Shown here one piece after another: positions 26,498 to 34,680 of a DNA stretch of 64,000 nt. The stretch comes from SIG78 sp036677805 (GTDB lineage Bacteria; Verrucomicrobiota; Lentisphaeria; Victivallales; Victivallaceae). Numbering within the stretch: the stretch's first letter is position 1; every line of letters starts with the position of its first letter. The translations under genes and the position numbers were made by a program. The stretch lies in NCBI GenBank assembly GCA_036677805.1, contig JAVBVS010000023.1, positions 1-64,000 on the forward strand. The letters run 5' to 3'. The notes under the pieces were generated by a model. It did not search any database, had not been told where the DNA came from, and was given only the letters and a program-made list of their open reading frames with translations.

Positions 26498-26546
26498 GCG
26501 GAAAACCGGATCCCGACAAAAGATATATCGGAGACCGGTTTTCCGC
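26498..26546. repeat. Perfect 12-bp inverted repeat in divergent promoter region
   Basis: GCGGAAAACCGG (26498-26509) pairs with CCGGTTTTCCGC (26535-26546) over a 25-base loop. A second small hairpin (CCGAAAA/TTTTCGG, 26464-26481) lies beside it. They sit between the divergent antiporter and HTH-protein genes, where an operator or a dispersed palindrome is possible. Confidence 0.65.
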
Positions 26547-26684
26547 AACCGTGAAAAGGTAAAAAAACGATATATATTCTTAAAAAGTTAAAAAAAAACA
26601 AGATTTTTTGATTCAAATGTGGAAACTCCGATGGTTTTGGATTATATTGTAGTTTGAGGCGGTATAACTCAGGGAGTTTGTGGT

Positions 26685-27644
26685 GTGGCGATTACAGAAT
26701 TGAAGATCAAGCTCGGCGCACTGATTCGTGCTCATCTGAAGCAGTCAAAGCTGAGGCAACTGGATTTTGCCCATGCACTCAATGTGTCGGCATCGGCGGT
26801 ATCGCAGATGTTGTCGGGACGCATGGTACCCAGTTTGCCTCAACTCGATGTCATTGCGCAAAAGTTGGCGTTGGATCGCAACCAGACTGCGGAATTGCGC
26901 GATTGCCTCGCCCGGATCCGGACCGGTGAGGCGACAATCCGTTCGCCGTTGAACGATTTCCTGAAATCGGCCCGGATCCGGCGCGGACTGTCGATCGGAC
27001 AGTTGTCCAAACTGACCGGGATTCCGGCGTCCGATATCACGACGCTCGAAACCCGGGTCGGGGTGCAGCCCAGCCCGACCGAGGCGGTTCGTCTGGCGGC
27101 GGTGCTGGAATGCGAAATCGGCGAGTTGTGGCAGTCTCTGCCGCCGGTGCCGGTTTATGGCGGCGCGGTGGAGCTGCGCGAGCCCTCGGCCTATCGGGCC
27201 GAACCGGTCAATAAGGTCCCGGTCGTCGGCTTCGGCTCGCTGCCGGCCTTCGATCCGGCATACGACACGCCGCAGGAATTCGCCTGGCGTCATCTGCTGG
27301 AGGTCCGCTCGGTGGCCGACGGCGGATTGCTGCTGGTGCGCGCGGACGGGCGGGATCTGGGCTGGCCGGAACGTTATGAGCTGGAACTGATGATTGCGCC
27401 CGATTTGTCGCCGGATAAAGGCACTGCGGTGCTGGCGGCGGCGGCACGGGGGGTGGTGATCGGCGAGATGAACGCCGACGGGTCCGCCGTGCGTTTGTTG
27501 AACGGGGAAACGGTGACCGGCTGGCGCTGGTGCTGGGTGGTGCAGGGACTGACCATGCGTCTGGGCGGCGCGGCGGTTCGAAGCGGGGATGCCGCGCCGG
27601 CGCGGCATGAATGCGGGGCGGAGTATGGCATCCGAAACGAATGA
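26685..27644 (+). CDS. Repressor-like protein with two HTH domains and inactive S24-like C-terminus
   Basis: A 319-residue DNA-binding protein. Residues 8-70 form an XRE/Cro HTH (QLDFAHALNVSASAVSQMLS), and residues 86-145 form a second one (GLSIGQLSKLTGIPASDITT). The C-terminal part (about 175-300) has the beta pattern of LexA/cI (S24) domains, starting VPVVGFGSL and ending with a WCWVVQGL strand, but the site of the catalytic Ser (GDSM in active proteins) reads ADGRDLG and no catalytic Lys is apparent. This suggests a dimerising, non-cleaving repressor. The start is GTG 26685 behind AGGGAG. The AT-rich upstream region has a TATATT at 26643-26648. It heads a run of seven plus-strand genes. 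Confidence 0.82.
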   Translation: MAITELKIKLGALIRAHLKQSKLRQLDFAHALNVSASAVSQMLSGRMVPSLPQLDVIAQKLALDRNQTAELRDCLARIRTGEATIRSPLNDFLKSARIRRGLSIGQLSKLTGIPASDITTLETRVGVQPSPTEAVRLAAVLECEIGELWQSLPPVPVYGGAVELREPSAYRAEPVNKVPVVGFGSLPAFDPAYDTPQEFAWRHLLEVRSVADGGLLLVRADGRDLGWPERYELELMIAPDLSPDKGTAVLAAAARGVVIGEMNADGSAVRLLNGETVTGWRWCWVVQGLTMRLGGAAVRSGDAAPARHECGAEYGIRNE

Positions 27645-28017
27645 TGTGAAATCCGACGGTTCCGGATCTTCCGGACTGGGATGCGGCGGCTGGCTGGGAT
27701 TGCTGATACTGATTCTGGTCGCCGCCGCGGTAATTTTTTATTTTGTGGTGAAGCCCCGGCTGGAAGAGCGCGGCGTTGATGTCGACACCCGGTTGGAGCA
27801 ATTGGGCGAGGGGGCCAAGGCGGCTGGAAACAAGGCTGCCGAGGCGGTTAAGACCGGCTATGACAAGGTGCGGACGGAAGCGCCGGCACTGTTGGATACC
27901 GCCAAGGAAAAGGCTGCGGACGGCTACCGGTCGGCCCGGGAAGGCGCGGCGCAGACGGTGGATGCGGTTTCGGAAAAGACTCAAGAAGGCAAAGATAAAG
28001 TCGAGTCCTGGTATTGA
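27625..28017 (+). CDS. Small membrane-anchored protein with amphipathic repeats (YtxH/apolipoprotein-like)
   Basis: About 130 residues: a short Gly/Ser-rich N-terminus, one membrane helix (LGLLILILVAAAVIFYFVV, residues about 22-40) and a hydrophilic helical tail of loose 11-residue repeats (KAAGNKAAEAVKTGYDKV, AKEKAADGYRSAREGA), like YtxH or LEA/apolipoprotein-type proteins. No enzyme motif is present. ATG 27625 follows GGGGCGGAG; earlier in-frame ATGs at 27589 and 27607 are possible. Its start lies inside the end of the HTH gene (20-base overlap), so the two are likely coupled. A role in envelope stress or membrane organisation is guesswork. Confidence 0.72.
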   Translation: MASETNDVKSDGSGSSGLGCGGWLGLLILILVAAAVIFYFVVKPRLEERGVDVDTRLEQLGEGAKAAGNKAAEAVKTGYDKVRTEAPALLDTAKEKAADGYRSAREGAAQTVDAVSEKTQEGKDKVESWY

Positions 28018-28044
28018 CCGGGCGGAACGGGATGGTTGCGGGCG

Positions 28045-28878
28045 ATGTGGGATTGTTTGAAGGTGATGGTGTTGGCTGTGGTCCAGGGGGTGGCGGAGTT
28101 TCTGCCGATCAGTTCTTCCGGGCATTTGATGGTGTTGGGACATTGGCTCGGTTTTGATGCCGACTCCAATCTGGTTTTGAATATCGTGCTTCATGCCGGG
28201 ACGCTGCTGGCGATCGTGGTTTTCTATTTTCAAAAGTTGTGGAAACTCCTGGTCGATCCGGCGGTTCGGCACGTGATCTGGCTGGTTGTGATCGGAAGCA
28301 TTCCGACCGGGATCATCGGCGTGGGCATCAAAGTGTCGGGATTGTCCGACCGGATATTCGGCTCGCTGTGGGTGCCGGCGGCGGGATTTGTGATTACCGC
28401 GCTGCTGCTGCAATGGGCCTTCGGCGGCCGGCGGGAAAAGATACCGGCGGATGCCGGCGTGGAACTGGTGCAGTTCAGCTGGCGGCGGGCGTTCTGGGTT
28501 GGCGTGGTTCAGGGCGTGGCGATTACTCCGGGCATTTCGCGTGCTGGAAGCACGATTGCCGCCGGAGCCGGGCTGGGGTTGAAAAAAGAGGATGCCGCCG
28601 AATTCTCCTTCCTGTTGGCGATCCCGGCGATCGGCGGCGCGGCGTTGGTGGAAGAGGGCAGCAAGTTGCTGAAGCCCGGCGCGCTGGCGGCGGTGGATAT
28701 GCAGCAGGTGATGATTCTGGCACTGGGATTCATGATCTCGGCGGTCGTTGGGTACGGGGCGCTGTCGGGATTGATCGCGATGCTGCGTCGCGGGCGGCTG
28801 GTTTATTTTGCTTACTATCTTTACGGGGTCGCGGCCGTTGTGGCTGCGGTGCAGATTTTTTGCGGAGTTGGGAAATGA
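28045..28878 (+). CDS. uppP: Undecaprenyl-diphosphatase
   Basis: A 277-residue polytopic membrane enzyme of the UppP/BacA family, which dephosphorylates undecaprenyl diphosphate to recycle the lipid carrier of cell-wall synthesis and gives low-level bacitracin resistance. The two signature regions are clear: VVQGVAEFLPISSSGHLMVL near the start and VVQGVAITPGISRAGSTIAAG in the middle, the inverted-repeat halves holding the catalytic Glu, Ser and Arg. ATG 28045 is chosen; TTG 28036 is an alternative three codons upstream. Its stop overlaps the start of proC by four bases. Confidence 0.94.
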   Translation: MWDCLKVMVLAVVQGVAEFLPISSSGHLMVLGHWLGFDADSNLVLNIVLHAGTLLAIVVFYFQKLWKLLVDPAVRHVIWLVVIGSIPTGIIGVGIKVSGLSDRIFGSLWVPAAGFVITALLLQWAFGGRREKIPADAGVELVQFSWRRAFWVGVVQGVAITPGISRAGSTIAAGAGLGLKKEDAAEFSFLLAIPAIGGAALVEEGSKLLKPGALAAVDMQQVMILALGFMISAVVGYGALSGLIAMLRRGRLVYFAYYLYGVAAVVAAVQIFCGVGK

Positions 28879-29681
28879 TGAATACTGCGAAAATCGGCTT
28901 TCTGGGGGCCGGGCGGATGGCGACGGCGATTGCCGGCGGCATGGTCAAGGCCGGATTCGATCCGGCGCAAATGATGGCTTACGACTGTTCGGCGGAAGCG
29001 GGGCGGACGTTTGCGGAAGCGACCGGAGTCGCCGCTGTCGGCGGCGCCGCGGTGCTGGCCGAACGGTGCGATGCTTTGGTTCTGGCGGTCAAACCGCAAT
29101 ATCTGGCGGCCGCGCTTGACGGTCTGGGGCGGGCGCTGCGGGAAAAATTGATCATTTCGATCGTGGCCGGGGTCAAATTGGAGAAATTGGCGGCGTTGAC
29201 CGAAGCCCGCCGCGTGATTCGGGTCATGCCCAACACGCCGGCTCTGGTCGGCGCCGGGTGCGGCGCCTATGCGGTTTCCGATGCGGTATCGGACGCCGAC
29301 CGGGTGTTGGCGCAGCGGATTCTGGCGGCGATCGGCGATTTCAGCGAACTGGCCGAAAGTCATCTCGATGCGGTGACGGCGGTTTCCGGTTGCGGTCCGG
29401 CCTATGTTTACGAGTTGATTCAGGCGATGGCCGACGGCGGGGTTACGCTGGGGCTGCCGCGTCATCTCGCATTGAAACTGGCGGCGCAGACGGTTCGCGG
29501 AGCGGCTATGATGGTGATGGAGACCCAGGTCCATCCGACGGAATTGCGCGACCAGGTCTGTTCGCCGGGGGGAGCTACGATTCAGGGGGTCAACGTATTG
29601 GCCCGCCATGCGTTCAGCAGTGCGGTCATCGAAGCGGAAATTGCCGCCTATGAACGTTCGGTGGCGCTGGGGAAAAAGTGA
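28875..29681 (+). CDS. proC: Pyrroline-5-carboxylate reductase
   Basis: A 268-residue enzyme of the last step of proline synthesis, reducing pyrroline-5-carboxylate with NAD(P)H. The Rossmann motif is FLGAGRMATAIAGGMV, the middle signature is RVMPNTPALVGAG, and the P5CR signature is ELRDQVCSPGGATIQGVNVL. Two adjacent in-frame ATGs (28875, 28878) give only one residue of uncertainty; the first overlaps the uppP stop as ATGA. An open frame extends far upstream of this start but is antigenic noise within uppP, lacking family similarity. The cyclase gene follows after six bases. Confidence 0.94.
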   Translation: MMNTAKIGFLGAGRMATAIAGGMVKAGFDPAQMMAYDCSAEAGRTFAEATGVAAVGGAAVLAERCDALVLAVKPQYLAAALDGLGRALREKLIISIVAGVKLEKLAALTEARRVIRVMPNTPALVGAGCGAYAVSDAVSDADRVLAQRILAAIGDFSELAESHLDAVTAVSGCGPAYVYELIQAMADGGVTLGLPRHLALKLAAQTVRGAAMMVMETQVHPTELRDQVCSPGGATIQGVNVLARHAFSSAVIEAEIAAYERSVALGKK

Positions 29682-29687
29682 CGGACC

Positions 29688-30551
29688 ATGACAGCGACGT
29701 GGTGTTCCCGGGGGTTTGAAGGCAGCCAGGCGTTGATCGTCATCGGTATTTTTCTGTTGGCGGTGATGATTGCGGTGGAGTTGTGTTTTCGCTGCTGGTG
29801 GAAGCGCAGCCGGCAGAGGACCGAGGCGTTCCGGCTGGAGCGCGATCAGTTTGAGGAGCAAAAATTCGAGCTGGCCGAAGCGAGTCTGAAGCTGCTTGAA
29901 CTCAAGGAAGAGCTGGAGCTGGAAAAAGAGAAGTCGAACCGGCTGCTGCACAATATTCTTCCCGACCGGGTGATCGCCGATCTGAGCGAAAAAGGGGAGA
30001 GTGCGCCGGAACGGTTTGAAAACGTATCGATTTTCTTTTCCGATTTCGTCGGCTTTACCGAAACCTGCAGTGTGCTCGATCCGTCGGAAGTAATTGTTGA
30101 ATTGAGCGATATTTTCGGTGAGTTCGACCGGATTTTCGTGCGCAATCGCTGCGAGCGGATCAAAACCATCGGCGATGCCTACATGGCGGTGTCCGGATTG
30201 CCGGACCCCGATCCGGGCCACTGGCGCAATATTCTCAACGCCGCGCGCGAGGCGCTTGCTTATCTCAAGGAACGCAATGCCCGACCGGGCGCCCGGCACT
30301 GGGAGATGCGCGTGGGCATTCACTCCGGCAGCGTGGTCGGCGGGATTGTCGGGCGCGAAAAGTACATCTATGACGTTTTCGGCGATACGGTCAATACCGC
30401 GTCACGGCTGGAACAGTCCTCGGAGGCGATGCGGATCAATGTTTCCGACACCACCCGGAATTTGGCCGAAGCGGAATTCAAATTCATCGACCGCGGTGCG
30501 ATTCAGGTCAAAGGCAAGGGAACGGTCGCCATGTTCTTTCTCGAAGAATAG
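29688..30551 (+). CDS. Membrane-anchored class III adenylate cyclase
   Basis: A 287-residue protein with one N-terminal membrane helix (residues about 15-35), a charged coiled coil (45-85) running into the HNILPDRVIADL linker typical of cyclases, and a class III catalytic domain. The metal Asp residues are in FFSDFVGFT and KTIGDAYMA. The purine-selecting pair is Lys (in KTIGD) and Asp (in YDVFGDTVNTASR), which favours ATP over GTP, and the transition-state Arg is in NTASR. It should therefore make cAMP. There is no recognisable sensory domain beyond the anchor and coil. It lies between proC and a glycosyltransferase gene on the same strand. Confidence 0.9.
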   Translation: MTATWCSRGFEGSQALIVIGIFLLAVMIAVELCFRCWWKRSRQRTEAFRLERDQFEEQKFELAEASLKLLELKEELELEKEKSNRLLHNILPDRVIADLSEKGESAPERFENVSIFFSDFVGFTETCSVLDPSEVIVELSDIFGEFDRIFVRNRCERIKTIGDAYMAVSGLPDPDPGHWRNILNAAREALAYLKERNARPGARHWEMRVGIHSGSVVGGIVGREKYIYDVFGDTVNTASRLEQSSEAMRINVSDTTRNLAEAEFKFIDRGAIQVKGKGTVAMFFLEE

Positions 30552-30660
30552 GGGACAGCGGGAGGCGCCGGACGGATGATCGTCGGGCGCGGTTGTTTTT
30601 TTGCAGCGGTCTGGCGGAAGCCGGTTGCCGCAATCAATCTTTTTACGAAGTATTCCGGCT

Positions 30661-31752
30661 ATGCATATTGGGTTTTATCCGCGTTACAACCGGTTGGGAG
30701 CGTCGAGCCGGACGCGCTTTTTTCTCTATTTCGACCGATGGCGGGAGATGGAACCGAAACCGAAATCCTGTGGCGGAAGCTGTTCCGGATGTGTGGCGCC
30801 ATGCGGAGAAGTGCTTTCCATTCATCCCGGTTTGAGTGACGGCTATTTGCGCGCCTTGTATGCCGGGAAATGTGGCGCCGTGCGCAAATTTTGGGAATGG
30901 TGCCGCCTGGGGCTGCGGCTGCTGGCTTTGGAGGATGCGCTGGTGATCGAGTATGAACTTCTCCCGGAAGCATCCTACCGGACGGAAGCCTGGTTTCTGC
31001 GTCATCGGCGTTATGTGCTCAATTTCGACGACAATGTCTGGGAGAAATACCGCGACCGGCCGCGATTGCGGGGCAAGTACGACGCTTTGATCGCGAACGC
31101 CGCGGGGGTGATCGTGGCCAACCGTTTTCTTTACGAAAAAGTACGGCCGCTGAATGCCAATCTCTGCTTGATTCCCACGGTGGTCGATCTCGACGCCTAT
31201 CGCCGGGATGAGCCCAAATACGAAACTTTCACCGTGGTCTGGATCGGCACCCCGGTTACTTATGATTATCTGGAGCGGATGCTCCCGGCGCTTCAGGCGA
31301 TGAGCGAAGCGGTCGAGTTCGAGTTGCTGGTGGTGGCGCGCCGCGAGCTGGCGCGGCGGCCGCTGGCGGGGGTGAAGGTGCGCTGGGTCGACTGGTCGGC
31401 GGAAACGGAGGCCGAATATCTCTGCCGCAGCCATGTCGGGATCATGCCGCTGGTCGACGACGCATTTTCCGTCGGCAAATCGGCGTTCAAGCTGATTCAG
31501 TATCAGGCGGCCGGACTGCCGTCGCTGGCTTCGCCGGTCGGTGAAAATTGCCGGGTGGTGACGACCGGGAAAAACGGATTTTTGCCGGAAACGCCTGGGG
31601 AATGGGCGGAGGCGTTGCGGTGGCTGCATGACGGCGCGGAGCTTTATTGCAATTGCGCGGCGGCGGCCCGTGCCAATGCGTATGAATATTCGCTCCAGAA
31701 ATATTTTCCGATTTACCGTGAATTCGTAACCGGGGTATTGACGCGACCATGA
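30661..31752 (+). CDS. GT-B family glycosyltransferase (group 1-like)
   Basis: About 363 residues with the two-domain GT-B pattern. The C-terminal half has VVWIGTPVTYDYLERMLPAL opening the nucleotide-sugar domain, VRWVDWSAETEAEYL, then the donor-site region AFSVGKSAFKLIQYQAAGLP followed by SLASPVGEN, matching glycosyltransferase group 1. The N-terminal domain has a Cys-rich patch (CGGSCSGCVAPCG, residues about 36-48) that is unusual for the family. ATG 30661 is chosen because the first strand (MHIGFYPRYN) begins there, although the ribosome site is weak. Its stop overlaps the zwf start by four bases. Confidence 0.8.
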   Translation: MHIGFYPRYNRLGASSRTRFFLYFDRWREMEPKPKSCGGSCSGCVAPCGEVLSIHPGLSDGYLRALYAGKCGAVRKFWEWCRLGLRLLALEDALVIEYELLPEASYRTEAWFLRHRRYVLNFDDNVWEKYRDRPRLRGKYDALIANAAGVIVANRFLYEKVRPLNANLCLIPTVVDLDAYRRDEPKYETFTVVWIGTPVTYDYLERMLPALQAMSEAVEFELLVVARRELARRPLAGVKVRWVDWSAETEAEYLCRSHVGIMPLVDDAFSVGKSAFKLIQYQAAGLPSLASPVGENCRVVTTGKNGFLPETPGEWAEALRWLHDGAELYCNCAAAARANAYEYSLQKYFPIYREFVTGVLTRP

Positions 31753-33227
31753 AGAAGATGAATTGGGAAGAGCTCTTGTGTGTGGAAGTTACACCCTTGC
31801 CGGGGGTGGTGGTGATTTTCGGGGCGACCGGCGATCTGGCGCAGCGCAAGCTGTTTCCGGCGCTGGCCAATCTGGCGAAACGCGGGCTGCTGCATGAGGA
31901 TTCGATGATCCTTGCCTGCGGCCGGCAGCCGTGGAGCGATGAGGCTTTCCGGGAGCATCTCGGCGGCGACCGGAAGTTTTTACGCCGGGTCTTTTATCTC
32001 GAGGGCGATAACGCGCAGGATGCGATCTATGACCAACTGGCCGGGCGGCTGCGGCAGATCGACGCGACGCGGCAGGATTTTGATTTCAACCACCTTTTTT
32101 ACATGGCGCTGGGGGCGGAAGACGCGTTGGCGGTCATCCGGGCGCTGGCGCGTCACGGCCTGCTTGCCGAAACCCGCGACGGCGCCTGGCGCCATGTGGT
32201 GCTGGAAAAACCGTTCGGATACGATTACGATTCGGCGGAACGGCTGAACGGCGAACTCCATGCCATGCTTGCGGAGAATCAGATTTACCGGATCGATCAC
32301 TATCTGGGCAAGGAGACGGTGCAGAATATTCTGATGCTGCGCTTCGCCAATGTGATTTTCGAGCCGCTCTGGCGGGCGGAGTATATCGACCGGGTAGAGA
32401 TCACCGCGGCCGAGGAACTCGGCGTGGAGCAAAGGGGCCGTTACTACGACCGGGCCGGGGCGTTGCGCGATATGTTCCAGAATCACATGCTGCAACTGTT
32501 GAGTCTGATGGCAATGGAGCCTCCGGTTTCCTTCGATGCCGACGCGGTGCGTGATGAAAAGGCCAAATTGTTGCGTTCGATCCGGCCGTTTGATTTGAAG
32601 CGGCTCGACGAACAGCTGGCGCGCGCTCAGTATGTCGCGGGCGACGGTCTGCCGGGCTATCGCGGGGAAAAGGGGATTGCGCCGGATTCCATGACGGAAA
32701 CGTTTGTCGCGGCCAAACTGATGATCGACAACTGGCGGTGGAAGGGAGTGCCGTTTTACCTGCGTTCGGGCAAGCGGCTGGCGACCAAAAAAAGCGAGAT
32801 CGCGATTATTTTCAAGCGGATTCCGCATTCGATCTTTCAGAATATCATGCCGGAGGATCTTTGCGCCGATACGCTGGTGCTCCAGATTCATCCGACCGAG
32901 GGCGCCGAGCTGGCGCTTCAGGCCAAGAAACCGGGGCCGAAACTCTGCCTCGGCCGCATGACGCTGCATTTCAACTACAACGAGCTGGCGCCGCGCCACG
33001 GCGACGACGCCTACGAACGGCTGCTGCTCGATGCGCTGCTGGGCGATCCTTCGCTTTTTATCCGCAGCGACTTCATCGAAGAGTCGTGGAAGCTCCTGAC
33101 CCCGGTGCTGGAGGCGTGGAACCGGCAGTGCACGCACTGTGCGCTGGAATTTTATCCCGCCCGCAGCGAAGGCCCCGCCGGCGCGGCGCGATTGATCGCG
33201 CCGGAATTCTGGCGGCCTCTGGCGTGA
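31749..33227 (+). CDS. zwf: Glucose-6-phosphate 1-dehydrogenase
   Basis: A 492-residue enzyme that oxidises glucose 6-phosphate with NADP at the entry of the pentose phosphate pathway. It has the coenzyme motif IFGATGDLAQRKLFPAL, the active-site signature RIDHYLGKETVQN (substrate Lys and catalytic-region His), and LRSGKRLATKKSEI in the C-terminal domain. Length is normal. The usual partners pgl and gnd are not in this window. The start overlaps the glycosyltransferase gene stop as ATGA. Confidence 0.95.
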   Translation: MKKMNWEELLCVEVTPLPGVVVIFGATGDLAQRKLFPALANLAKRGLLHEDSMILACGRQPWSDEAFREHLGGDRKFLRRVFYLEGDNAQDAIYDQLAGRLRQIDATRQDFDFNHLFYMALGAEDALAVIRALARHGLLAETRDGAWRHVVLEKPFGYDYDSAERLNGELHAMLAENQIYRIDHYLGKETVQNILMLRFANVIFEPLWRAEYIDRVEITAAEELGVEQRGRYYDRAGALRDMFQNHMLQLLSLMAMEPPVSFDADAVRDEKAKLLRSIRPFDLKRLDEQLARAQYVAGDGLPGYRGEKGIAPDSMTETFVAAKLMIDNWRWKGVPFYLRSGKRLATKKSEIAIIFKRIPHSIFQNIMPEDLCADTLVLQIHPTEGAELALQAKKPGPKLCLGRMTLHFNYNELAPRHGDDAYERLLLDALLGDPSLFIRSDFIEESWKLLTPVLEAWNRQCTHCALEFYPARSEGPAGAARLIAPEFWRPLA

Positions 33228-33236
33228 GGCCGCGAA

Positions 33237-34667
33237 TTATTTCCGTCGCCGGGGTTCGTTGCGGCTCGGGGTGTGGAAATTGACCACCTTTTTGGGCCGG
33301 TCGCGCAATTCGAGGATGATCGGCAGTCCGGTCAGGTCGAACGCCTGGCGCAGGGTATTCCTGAGGTAAGCCAGATAATTCGGCGCGCAGTTGGCCGATT
33401 TGTTGACGAACAGCAGGAAGCGCGGCGGCATCTGGCCGGTCATCGCCGCGTAATACAGCCGGAGCGGCGAAACTCCCACCACCGGCGGCGAGAGCTTTTC
33501 GAACGCATCCAGCAGCACCCGGTTGACCAGCGCGGTCGAAAGTTTCAGTTCCAGTTGCTCGGCGACCGCGGTGATGCTGTCGAGCAGCGTATTGAGATGG
33601 AGGCGCTTGGCCGCGCTGACGAAGACCGCCGGCGCATAGGCCAGACCGGGCAGGTTGCGCCGCAGGTCGGCCTGAAGCACCTTCAATTTTTCTTCGCCGA
33701 GGCAAAGGTCGTATTTGTTGGCGGCGATGATGCACGCTTTCTGGGATTTTTCGATCAGGCCCGCGATCCGGCGGTCCTGGGCGGTAATGCCGTCCATGCC
33801 GGCTTCGGTCACCATGATGACCAGATCCGCCCGCTGAACGGCCGACTCCGCCCGCATTACGCTGAACATTTCCACCGCGTCGTGAACTTTGGCGGTTTTG
33901 CGCAATCCGGCGGTATCGACCAGAATCGCCGGTCGCATTTCGTCGCGATATTTGATCTGGAAATCGACATCCACCGCGTCCCGGGTGGTGCCGGCGATTT
34001 CGCTGGTGATCACCCGTTCTTCGCCGAGGAGCGCATTGACCAGCGACGATTTGCCGACGTTGGGCCGTCCGATGATGGCGATCCGAAGCGGCTTGACGGT
34101 ATTCTCCTCCTCTTCCAGCGAGACCTCCGGCAGCTGCCGGAGCGCGGTTTCCATCAGAGTGTCGATGCCGATGCGATGGAGGCAGGAAACCGGCACATAG
34201 TCGGCGAAGCCCAGCCGGGTGAATTCGACCGCTTCGCCGGAGAGGTTGGAATTGTCGCTTTTGTTGACCGCCAGCAGAATCGGCTTGCCGGTGGCGCGGA
34301 GCCGCCCGGCCACATCCTCGTCCAGCGGAACAATGCCCTGCTGGACATTGACCACCATGATCAGCAGATCGGCGTCGGCGACGGCGGTAAAAACCTGTTC
34401 GGCGATATGTTCGTCCCAACGGTCGATGCCGCGGGTCGCGCCGAGGGTGCCGAGGCCGCCGGTGTCGATCAATTGGAAATGACGGCCGCGGAAGCTGCCG
34501 ACGGCGGCCACCCGGTCGCGGGTGACGCCGCTCTGTTCGTGGACGATCGCCATGCGCCGTCCGATGATGGCGTTGAACAACGACGATTTGCCGACGTTGG
34601 GCCGCCCGACGATGGCGATGGTCGGCAGTTTCACCGGCGCAGTATCCGGGGTGGAGTTTTCGGGCAT
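33237..34667 (-). CDS. der: Ribosome-assembly GTPase Der (EngA)
   Basis: A 476-residue double GTPase needed for maturation of the 50S subunit. Two G domains in tandem carry GRPNVGKSS P-loops (near residues 21 and 212), DTGG/DTAG switch II motifs and NKSD/NKYD specificity motifs, followed by a C-terminal KH-like domain. ATG 34667 is preferred (AAGGATT ahead) over an in-frame start at 34730 that would lie inside the upstream gene. It converges with zwf at a 9-base gap and lies 13 bases downstream of the YdbH-like gene, probably in one operon. Confidence 0.95.
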   Translation of the reverse strand: MPENSTPDTAPVKLPTIAIVGRPNVGKSSLFNAIIGRRMAIVHEQSGVTRDRVAAVGSFRGRHFQLIDTGGLGTLGATRGIDRWDEHIAEQVFTAVADADLLIMVVNVQQGIVPLDEDVAGRLRATGKPILLAVNKSDNSNLSGEAVEFTRLGFADYVPVSCLHRIGIDTLMETALRQLPEVSLEEEENTVKPLRIAIIGRPNVGKSSLVNALLGEERVITSEIAGTTRDAVDVDFQIKYRDEMRPAILVDTAGLRKTAKVHDAVEMFSVMRAESAVQRADLVIMVTEAGMDGITAQDRRIAGLIEKSQKACIIAANKYDLCLGEEKLKVLQADLRRNLPGLAYAPAVFVSAAKRLHLNTLLDSITAVAEQLELKLSTALVNRVLLDAFEKLSPPVVGVSPLRLYYAAMTGQMPPRFLLFVNKSANCAPNYLAYLRNTLRQAFDLTGLPIILELRDRPKKVVNFHTPSRNEPRRRK

Positions 34668-34680
34668 GGCAATAAAATCC

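Noticed and set aside
28239..28874. N-terminal extension of proC reaching back into uppP
   Set aside because: The added residues do not resemble any ProC, and a normal start with ATGA coupling exists at 28875.
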